Of a stretch of DNA of 32,025 bases, positions 6,300 through 11,977 are shown piece by piece. Below the pieces are notes generated by a model. It ran no database searches and was not told the origin of the DNA. It saw only the letters and a program-made list of their open reading frames with translations. This DNA comes from a methanogenic archaeon (lineage in GTDB: Archaea; Thermoplasmatota; Thermoplasmata; Methanomassiliicoccales; Methanomethylophilaceae). The stretch spans positions 1 through 32,025 of the forward strand of contig CACWTF010000022.1 in NCBI GenBank assembly GCA_902763685.1, given 5' to 3'. The stretch's first letter is position 1; the number at the start of each line of letters is the position of its first letter. Position numbers and translations under genes: made by a program.

Positions 6300-7795
6300 A
6301 GGCGATCGTTGCCACGGCTCTCACCTTCGCTCTAATAATCGGCATGACCGTGTTCTTCATGAGCATCGACGAATTCGACCAATCGTCCGCCGAACCCCCG
6401 CTGGGTCTTTCCAGCACCAAGATCACCCTCGAGGAAGGTGACAGTTCCGACCTCACGGTCTGGAGTCTTCCGTCGGGTACGACATACGATAACATCTCCT
6501 GGGAGTCCGATACCGAGGATGTAGCTACCGTGAGTTACGGTACCGTTACCGCCGTGAGTCCCGGGACCGCCATGATTACGGCGAGTGTCTACAGCGGCGG
6601 TGTCGAGTACACGGATACATGTCTCGTCACTGTTACCGATACCGCTGTCGTGAGTGCTCTGACAGTCTACAATCCCTATTCGGAGAAATACGACAGTGCG
6701 GTCCTTTCCGGCAAGGGTTTCCTCGGCGAAGAATCAACTGGGGGCGTGCTTTCCCTCGGATTCAACCGCGGCGGTTACATCATAATCTCCGTAGCGGGGA
6801 GCACATACAGCTGGGGAGAGAGCCTCAACTCCGTGGGCGTGGAGGTCCGCAACTATTCCCGTATTGTCATGAGGCTCACTTCAGTTTCCGGTGTTTATGC
6901 GACCTACAATCCTTCGTCATCCGTTTCCCAATCCACATTCGTCACGACCAGCGGTATCACATACAACAGTGTCGCCCAATCCCCTTCGCTGTACCTGAAA
7001 GGTCTGGATTACGGCACATACAATGTCCAGTTCACCGTTTACAAGGACGGGTTTCTCAGCAGTACTGAGATAGTGTCGGTGACAGGTACGTTCACCTATT
7101 CCGAAGGAGATGGAAGATACGATACCTCTTCAGAATTCACCAGGTTCTATGCCTGGAACAGCGATATCACCGGAAGTAGCGAGCTGTGCGGCATCAAGGT
7201 GACCTACAGCTATGCGGACTATTGGAACGCAGTTCTTCAGAGCAAGGAAGAGATGATCCACTACAGCAACGGCATAGCAAGTGCCAGATACGAATCCGAA
7301 TGCGTGGATTATGTCAATACGGGGACCGCGGTGAAGAGTCTCGAAGCCGCTCTCAGGGAGGAATTCGAATCCACCTATTCTTCTTATACAGACAAAAGCG
7401 AGATGTACGCGCAGTTCATATTCACGTTCCTTCAGATCCGCTTCTTCTACGAGAACGACTACACCCAATACTACGACTGCTACAGCTCCCATTCCTCGGG
7501 AACGGATGTGTGGGCATATCCCGAGATGACCATCTATTCGGGCATGGGGGACTGCGAGGATACAGCCGCTTTGCTATCCTCACTGTTCAAAGCGGCCGGT
7601 TACGATACTGCTCTCATCATCCTGCCCAGCCACATGATGAGTGCGTTGGTCCTTTCGGATTATTCCTACACCGCATCGTTCGAATACGGGAACAAGAAAT
7701 ACTACTTCTGCGAGAGTACCGCCGATTCGGGAGTGAGGATCGGTTATTGCTCCTCCACCTACCAATACGGCGAGTTCTCCTACTATTTCGTGTGA
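6296..7795 (+). CDS. Secreted Ig-like (Big_2) and transglutaminase-like protein
   Basis: I start this 499-residue protein at ATG 6296, which overlaps the previous stop as ATGA; upstream in-frame codons belong to the previous gene. Residues 3-23 form a signal or anchor helix (AIVATALTFALIIGMTVFFM). A Big_2-type Ig domain follows at about 37-113 (LSSTKITLEEGDSSDLTVW, DVATVSYGTVTAVSPGTAMI). The middle region of about 280 residues is beta-rich and Tyr/Ser-rich and is not recognised. The C-terminal 100 residues repeat the transglutaminase-like core of the upstream gene: Cys420 in GDCEDTAAL, His446 in LPSHMMSAL and Glu473 in FCESTAD. The pair is thus a tandem duplication with different front ends. 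Both probably act on surface proteins outside the membrane. The gene ends one base from the convergent adenosyltransferase gene. Confidence 0.8.
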   Translation: MKAIVATALTFALIIGMTVFFMSIDEFDQSSAEPPLGLSSTKITLEEGDSSDLTVWSLPSGTTYDNISWESDTEDVATVSYGTVTAVSPGTAMITASVYSGGVEYTDTCLVTVTDTAVVSALTVYNPYSEKYDSAVLSGKGFLGEESTGGVLSLGFNRGGYIIISVAGSTYSWGESLNSVGVEVRNYSRIVMRLTSVSGVYATYNPSSSVSQSTFVTTSGITYNSVAQSPSLYLKGLDYGTYNVQFTVYKDGFLSSTEIVSVTGTFTYSEGDGRYDTSSEFTRFYAWNSDITGSSELCGIKVTYSYADYWNAVLQSKEEMIHYSNGIASARYESECVDYVNTGTAVKSLEAALREEFESTYSSYTDKSEMYAQFIFTFLQIRFFYENDYTQYYDCYSSHSSGTDVWAYPEMTIYSGMGDCEDTAALLSSLFKAAGYDTALIILPSHMMSALVLSDYSYTASFEYGNKKYYFCESTADSGVRIGYCSSTYQYGEFSYYFV

Positions 7796-7796
7796 A

Positions 7797-8339
7797 TCAG
7801 TACTCTATTCCGACTCTGGCCTGAACTCCCTTATCGTAAGGGTGCTTCACCAACTTCATCTCGGTGACGAGATCCGCATATTCCTCCAGAGCGGGAGTGA
7901 TCCCTCTTCCTGTGAGTACCACCTCGACATTGGCGGGCCTCCTCTTCAGGGCGTCGATCAGCTCGGTATCTGTCAGAAGGTTGAGCCTTACTGCGTTCAC
8001 TGCCTCATCCAGGACGACGACGTCGTATTTCCCGGAGTACATGAGCTCGCATGATTTCTCCAATGCCTTGCGTGCGACATCGATGTCCTCCTGCTTGGGC
8101 ACCTTGGAGACGAAATGGTCCAATCCCATGGAGAGCAGGGTGATGTTGGGGAAACGTTCGCAGGAGACCTGCTCCCCGTAACCCACGGCGGGTTTCAGGA
8201 ACTGCAGGATCAGGACGTTGAGCCCCCTTCCCGCCGCACGGAACGCGAGACCGAAGGCTGCGGTGCTCTTCCCCTTGCCGTTGCCGGTGTAGATCTGAAC
8301 CAGGCCCAACTGTTCCCTAACTTCAGCGAGATTCTCCAT
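7797..8339 (-). CDS. cobO: Corrinoid adenosyltransferase (CobO/BtuR type)
   Basis: This 180-residue cytoplasmic enzyme transfers adenosyl from ATP to the cob(I) form of corrinoids. The P-loop GNGKGKST lies at 19-26, followed by the family segments AAFGLAFRAAGRG, ILQFLKP, VVLDEAVNA and VEVVLTGRGITPALEEYADLVTEM-like sequence at the end (given in part). Length and motif order are normal for CobA/CobO/BtuR. In a methyl-transfer methanogen it processes imported or remade cobamide. Its promoter region (TATA-like CTTTTATCC on the minus strand at 8361-8369) lies beside the repeated TGTTCG motif that also precedes the MFS gene and the corrinoid-protein gene. It converges with the transglutaminase gene, with no room for a separate terminator. 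Confidence 0.92.
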   Translation of the reverse strand: MENLAEVREQLGLVQIYTGNGKGKSTAAFGLAFRAAGRGLNVLILQFLKPAVGYGEQVSCERFPNITLLSMGLDHFVSKVPKQEDIDVARKALEKSCELMYSGKYDVVVLDEAVNAVRLNLLTDTELIDALKRRPANVEVVLTGRGITPALEEYADLVTEMKLVKHPYDKGVQARVGIEY

Positions 8340-8360
8340 GTTGTTGATATCTAATTAGAG

Positions 8361-8369
8361 GGATAAAAG
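8361..8369 (-). promoter_or_regulatory. Probable TATA box for the adenosyltransferase gene
   Basis: Read on the minus strand, CTTTTATCC lies about 25 bp before ATG 8339, which would give a leaderless or very short-leader message. CGAACATGTACG, a variant of the repeated operator-like motif, lies just upstream of it. Confidence 0.4.
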
Positions 8370-8379
8370 ACGAACGCGT

Positions 8380-8556
8380 ACATGTTCGGCCCCTAACCAT
8401 CGTTTATAAAGGTATATCATAAACGTATTGATTTTTCAGCTTGTTTATAAATGTCCTGTTCGGCCCTTAACACATGATATTTAACTATGACCATAACGGC
8501 TATTGGAAAATGTTGATGCTGTCAACAAAAGAACATGTTCGCAATCGGATATATCG
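8380..8556 (+). promoter_or_regulatory. Three tandem TGTTCG/TATA modules upstream of the MFS gene
   Basis: TGTTCG occurs at 8383, 8457 and 8536, a spacing of 74 and 79 bp. The first two belong to a 15-bp direct repeat TGTTCGGCCCYTAAC (8383-8397 and 8457-8471), differing at one base. The third is the palindrome-bearing GAACATGTTCG (8531-8541). TATA-like sequences follow each: GTTTATAAAG (8402-8411), GATATTTAAC (8476-8485) and GGATATATCG (8547-8556). A further TTTATAAA lies at 8443-8450, and a perfect 7-bp inverted repeat (CGTTTAT at 8401-8407, ATAAACG at 8419-8425) overlaps the first TATA. The last module is the likely promoter of the MFS gene. No gene is visible in this 276-bp gap. Confidence 0.55.
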
Positions 8557-8590
8557 TGTGAACCAATGATTGTTAATACGGTTGATCGAC

Positions 8591-8610
8591 CCTCGTTCTG
8601 CCAGGAGAGG
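8591..8610 (+). promoter_or_regulatory. MFS leader: ribosome-binding site and 12-nt element
   Basis: GGAGAGG (8604-8610) is the ribosome-binding sequence five bases before ATG 8616. Directly before it is CCTCGTTCTGCC (8591-8602), the exact reverse complement of GGCAGAACGAGG at 10169-10180 in front of the corrinoid-protein gene. Confidence 0.5.
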
Positions 8611-8615
8611 TTCGA

Positions 8616-9920
8616 ATGACCATAAACGAAGAGTCTAAGAAGAAGATGCTCGGCTACAGGTGGGCCATCTTTGGCATACTTGCCGTCGCGTACTTCTTCG
8701 TGTACTTCCACAGGACGACAGGAGGAGCGATCTCCACCACGCTGCAGGATGCCTTCGGCGTCGGAACGGCAGAGGTCGCCCTTTTGGCATCCGCGTACCT
8801 ATACGCGTACACGCTGATGCAGATCCCCAGTGGAATTCTCACAGATAAGCTAGGGCCCAGGATTGCCGCCTCGGCCTTCGTGGCACTTATCGCGGTAGGT
8901 TCAATCCTGAGTGCGGTAGCTGTGCCAGCAGACAACTTCACCCTGATGATCGCAGGTAAGTTCATCATCGGAATCGGTGCGGCTGTCGTCTACATCCCCA
9001 TCATGAAGGTGCTTGCGGTCTGGTTCCGTAAGAACGAGTTCGCATCCATGAGCGGAATCCTGCTGCTGGTAGGAAACGTGGGAGGAATCGCCGCTGCGAC
9101 CCCCATGGTCATCATGATGGACAGTCTCGGTATCGAGACCACCTACATCGTGCTCGCAGTCATCACCGCAGTAATTGCGGGACTGTGTTACCTGATCGTC
9201 CGCAACTTCCCTTCGGAGAAGCAGTTCCCCTCCATCGAGGAGATCGTCTCCGAGGAGACCGGCGAACCTATCACCGAGAAGAACACCGACAAGATCCCCA
9301 CCACCGAGGCCCTCAAGATGACCTTCCTCAGCGGAAGGAAGTTCTGGCCTCTGGCCATCTGGTTCTTCGCCCTTTACGGAACCATCATGCTCTGGCAGGC
9401 ATCCCAGGCGGGATCCTTCTACCAGAACTGCGGAGGTTTCTCCAAGGACGATGCCGGAATGCTCCTGACCATGGTCGGAGTGGGAATGGTGTTCGGATGC
9501 CCTCTCGCGGGAAGGCTTTCCGACCGTGTTCTCAAGTCGAGGAAGAAGGTCATAATCATCGGTACCCTGGTGTACACGGTGATCTGGGCCGTGATCTACG
9601 CAACATCCGGTTCCGACGGAATCGTGGACAGCTTCGCCGTACAGGCGGCCATCAACTTCCTGTTCGGATTCTTCGGAGGATTCTTCGTGGTATCCTACGC
9701 ACAGATCAAGGAGCTGTACCCCATTGCCATGGCCGGTACCTCGACCGCTGCCCTGAACCTGTTCCCCTTCGCGGGAGGAGCTATCCTCATCACCATCGCG
9801 GGATTCATCGTGACCGACAAGACCCTCGGACAGTATCAGACCGTCTGGCTCATGGCTCTTGTCCTGATGATCATCGCCTGCGTGTGTGCATTCCTGTCCG
9901 TCGAGAAGGAGAGGAACTGA
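8616..9920 (+). CDS. Major facilitator superfamily permease
   Basis: The 434-residue protein has about twelve membrane helices in two six-helix halves with a central cytoplasmic loop near residues 195-230 (SEKQFPSIEEIVSEETGE). MFS signature A appears as TDKLGPR between helices 2 and 3 and again, weaker, as GRLSDRVLKSRKK in the second half. Substrate cannot be read from sequence. Position between the corrinoid adenosyltransferase and a methyltransferase corrinoid protein, and the shared upstream motif GAACATGTTCG, suggest uptake of a methylated compound or of a corrinoid precursor rather than a housekeeping solute; that is inference. A strong hairpin follows the stop, so it is probably a single-gene transcript. 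Confidence 0.85.
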   Translation: MTINEESKKKMLGYRWAIFGILAVAYFFVYFHRTTGGAISTTLQDAFGVGTAEVALLASAYLYAYTLMQIPSGILTDKLGPRIAASAFVALIAVGSILSAVAVPADNFTLMIAGKFIIGIGAAVVYIPIMKVLAVWFRKNEFASMSGILLLVGNVGGIAAATPMVIMMDSLGIETTYIVLAVITAVIAGLCYLIVRNFPSEKQFPSIEEIVSEETGEPITEKNTDKIPTTEALKMTFLSGRKFWPLAIWFFALYGTIMLWQASQAGSFYQNCGGFSKDDAGMLLTMVGVGMVFGCPLAGRLSDRVLKSRKKVIIIGTLVYTVIWAVIYATSGSDGIVDSFAVQAAINFLFGFFGGFFVVSYAQIKELYPIAMAGTSTAALNLFPFAGGAILITIAGFIVTDKTLGQYQTVWLMALVLMIIACVCAFLSVEKERN

Positions 9921-9928
9921 AACCCCCT

Positions 9929-9976
9929 GCTGCCCGGTTCCCCTGCCGGGCGGCAAAATCCCTTCCCTTTTTATTT
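9929..9976 (+). terminator. Hairpin and T-tract after the MFS gene
   Basis: GCTGCCCGG (9929-9937) pairs with CCGGGCGGC (9946-9954) with one G-T pair and an eight-base loop. A pyrimidine stretch with CTTTTTATTTT follows at about 9967-9977. Confidence 0.65.
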
Positions 9977-10119
9977 TACTAAAATACCGTTTAGTTTATT
10001 TTATTTATATACATAATGTCAGTCTGATGATGACGAATATGTACGTTAGTTGGATTTATTTATATAGCATTTAAATACGTATTATTACACTGATGCAGAA
10101 TAATATTATCCAACGAATC
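9977..10119. other. A/T-rich intergenic segment without a gene
   Basis: This part of the 319-bp gap before the corrinoid-protein gene is very A/T-rich. It contains the 12-bp direct repeat TTTATTTATATA at 10000-10011 and 10055-10066 and several further TATA-like words. No open frame of note is present. It may hold extra promoters or a small RNA; nothing firmer can be said. Confidence 0.4.
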
Positions 10120-10148
10120 GAACATGTTCGCAGCATGTCGTTTATAAA
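10120..10148 (+). promoter_or_regulatory. Operator-like motif and TATA box of the corrinoid-protein operon
   Basis: GAACATGTTCG (10120-10130), identical to 8531-8541, is followed by CGTTTATAAA (10139-10148), the same TATA word as at 8401-8410. Transcription should start near 10170, leaving a leader of about 70 bases. Confidence 0.6.
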
Positions 10149-10168
10149 CCTATGCCTATGTTAATCTC

Positions 10169-10232
10169 GGCAGAACGAGGATAGACCCGCTAGTATAACT
10201 AGCCCAGCAACCATCCAAACACTTTAAGGAGG
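10169..10232 (+). promoter_or_regulatory. Leader of the corrinoid-protein mRNA
   Basis: The leader starts with GGCAGAACGAGG (10169-10180). A hairpin GCTAGT-ATA-ACTAGC follows (10189-10203), and then an unusually strong ribosome-binding sequence AAGGAGG (10226-10232), seven bases before ATG 10240. The strong site fits a highly expressed methanogenesis protein. Confidence 0.5.
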
Positions 10233-10239
10233 AAAGAAA

Positions 10240-10878
10240 ATGGATGAGAGTTCTATTCTGAAAGAACTTGCTGACGCGGTCGTCGCCTGTGACCCCCCGA
10301 GGGCCAAGAAGGCTGCCGAAACAGCACTTTCTGCAGGCATGGATCCCGTAAAGGCGATCAACGAAGGGTTGGTTGTCGGTATGGGTGTGATCGGAGACAA
10401 CTACGCGGTGCGTAAGATGTATCTTCCGCAGGTATTGGTAGCTGCCCACAGCATGTATGAGGGCCTCGATGTCCTCATACCCGCCATCCCCAAGGACGAG
10501 AACATCAGCGCCAAGAAGGCGATTACAGGTGTTGTGCAGGGCGATGTCCACGATATCGGAAAGAACATAGTCAAGACCATGCTGACCGCAGCCGGATTCA
10601 TGGTCGACGATCTCGGTAAGGATGTCCCCCCGCAGACCGTCGTCGACCAGATGCTCGCCGACCAGTCGGAGGTCGTCTGTCTGAGTACCCTGATGACCCC
10701 CACCATGGACAACATGGCGAAGGCTGTACAGCTGATAGCCCAGAGCGGATACCGCGACAAGGTCATCATCACCATCGGCGGACCGCCTACCACGGATGCG
10801 TTCGCTGAGGAGATCGGAGCAGACCACAGGGACGAGAACGCACAGCAGTGCGTCAAGTTCGTCAATTCGAAGGTGTGA
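10240..10878 (+). CDS. Methyltransferase corrinoid protein (MtxC family)
   Basis: The 212-residue protein carries the cobamide that shuttles a methyl group from a substrate methyltransferase to the CoM methyltransferase. It has the two-part layout of the family: a helical cap domain (about residues 1-90) and a Rossmann-like B12 domain. The B12 domain holds the motif GDVHDIGKN with the cobalt-ligating His104, then a LSTLMT segment and the IGGPP loop near 179-183. Length matches MtaC, MtbC, MtmC and MttC. The subfamily, and so the methyl donor, cannot be assigned by eye; no MtxB gene is adjacent. Expression should be high given the strong ribosome-binding site. It shares an operon with the following MtaA/MtbA-type gene, five bases downstream. 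Confidence 0.9.
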   Translation: MDESSILKELADAVVACDPPRAKKAAETALSAGMDPVKAINEGLVVGMGVIGDNYAVRKMYLPQVLVAAHSMYEGLDVLIPAIPKDENISAKKAITGVVQGDVHDIGKNIVKTMLTAAGFMVDDLGKDVPPQTVVDQMLADQSEVVCLSTLMTPTMDNMAKAVQLIAQSGYRDKVIITIGGPPTTDAFAEEIGADHRDENAQQCVKFVNSKV

Positions 10879-10883
10879 TAGAA

Positions 10884-11888
10884 ATGGCAATGTCATGCAG
10901 AGACAGAGTAATCGCCGCCCTCAATCAGGAGAGTCTCGACCGTCCCCCGGTGGCGGTCTTCACCACCTGCGATACCATCGGAATGATGGAGAAGTGCGGT
11001 GCATCGTGGCCTGAGGCACATTCGGATCCCCAGAAGATGGCGACCCTCGCATGCGCTCAGGCGGATTATTTCGGACTGGAATCGGTCAGGGCAGGATTCT
11101 GTCTTACCGAGGAGGCGGAGGCACTCGGATGCCCCATAGACATGGGAACCTCCAGGTCTTCACCGATGCTGAAGGGACACCCCTTCACCTACAACCCCAT
11201 GAAGAAGATCTACGATGAGCCAGACAACCTGCCGGACATCGACGAGTTCCTCAAGACCGGAAGGGTCAAGACCGCCATCGACGCGATGGCCATCATGCAG
11301 AAGACCCACGGTGAGGACTACGTCATCGTCGGAGGAAATACCGGTCCGTTCACACTGACCGGACACCTGCTCAACACGGAGAACCTGGTCTACAGCGTTT
11401 GGACTGAGCCCGAGAGGGCCCAGAAGTGGGTAGGGGCCATCGCACCCTACTGCAAGGCATTCGGTCAGGCGATGCTCGACAACGGTGCCGACCTGATCCA
11501 GATGTCGGAGCCTTCGGCTTCCACCGATATCCTCGCACCGACCGACTTCCCCGTACAGTCGGGACAGTTCGTGAAGGATTGTCTCGGCAGTCTGCCGGGA
11601 TACACCATCCTGCACATCTGCGGAGACTCGGCACCGATCATCCCCTACATGCTGGATACCGGAGCTGACGGTATTTCGGTGGAGGAGAAGGTGCCTTCCG
11701 AGAAGGCGGTGGAGATCGCCAACCACAGAGGATGTCTCGTAGGTAACGTCGGATGCGCGTTCCCGCTGTTCAAGGGAACCCCGGCAGATGTCGAGAAGGC
11801 AGCCAAGCAGGGCTCTGGTGAGAGCCATCAAGGGGGAGTGAACGAAGAGTCCCAGCTAAGCCCAGCCATATATTCTTCAATCGGATAA
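10884..11888 (+). CDS. MtaA/MtbA-family methylcobamide:CoM methyltransferase, C-terminus disrupted
   Basis: The family transfers methyl from a corrinoid protein to coenzyme M and has a uroporphyrinogen-decarboxylase-like barrel. The first 309 residues are well preserved, including the zinc ligands His244 and Cys246 (ILHICGDSAP) and the strand LVGNVG. Family members then continue with a segment ending in a PGCG-like motif that supplies the third zinc ligand, plus a final helix. Here, after ADVEKAAKQ, the frame turns into an unrelated 25-residue tail ending at TAA. In the +1 frame, directly after base 11811, the bases encode ALVRAIKGE then TGA (11812-11841), the normal-looking end of the protein. 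This implies an out-of-frame loss of roughly 75-80 bp and of the third zinc ligand. The product is probably inactive unless the sequence is an assembly error. The start ATG 10884 has GGTG eight bases upstream. Confidence 0.85.
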   Translation: MAMSCRDRVIAALNQESLDRPPVAVFTTCDTIGMMEKCGASWPEAHSDPQKMATLACAQADYFGLESVRAGFCLTEEAEALGCPIDMGTSRSSPMLKGHPFTYNPMKKIYDEPDNLPDIDEFLKTGRVKTAIDAMAIMQKTHGEDYVIVGGNTGPFTLTGHLLNTENLVYSVWTEPERAQKWVGAIAPYCKAFGQAMLDNGADLIQMSEPSASTDILAPTDFPVQSGQFVKDCLGSLPGYTILHICGDSAPIIPYMLDTGADGISVEEKVPSEKAVEIANHRGCLVGNVGCAFPLFKGTPADVEKAAKQGSGESHQGGVNEESQLSPAIYSSIG

Positions 11889-11896
11889 ACGCCTTA

Positions 11897-11932
11897 CCTT
11901 CCCGGTCTTCCGGGAAGGGTCCTCTTTATTAT
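11897..11932 (+). terminator. Hairpin terminator after the methyltransferase operon
   Basis: CCTTCCCGG (11897-11905) and CCGGGAAGG (11910-11918) form a perfect nine-base-pair stem with a TCTT loop. CTCTTTATTAT follows. Its location after the disrupted gene fits the end of the corrinoid-protein operon. Confidence 0.7.
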
Positions 11933-11940
11933 CGCGCTCG

Positions 11941-11966
11941 CGAAAGTTTATAACAAAAATTTGTTA
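11941..11966 (+). promoter_or_regulatory. Leaderless promoter with palindrome for the solenoid protein
   Basis: CGAAAG (BRE) and TTTATAAC (11947-11954) place transcription start at about 11976, essentially at ATG 11978. Between TATA box and start is the palindrome TAACAAA-AA-TTTGTTA (11951-11966), a likely repressor site because it overlaps the TATA box. Confidence 0.55.
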
Positions 11967-11977
11967 CCCCTTAGCAT

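Noticed and set aside
10021-10095. Possible C/D-box small RNA (ATGATGA at 10027, CTGA at 10089)
   Set aside because: No D' or C' boxes at usual spacing and no terminal stem; ATGATGA is likely by chance in A/T-rich DNA.
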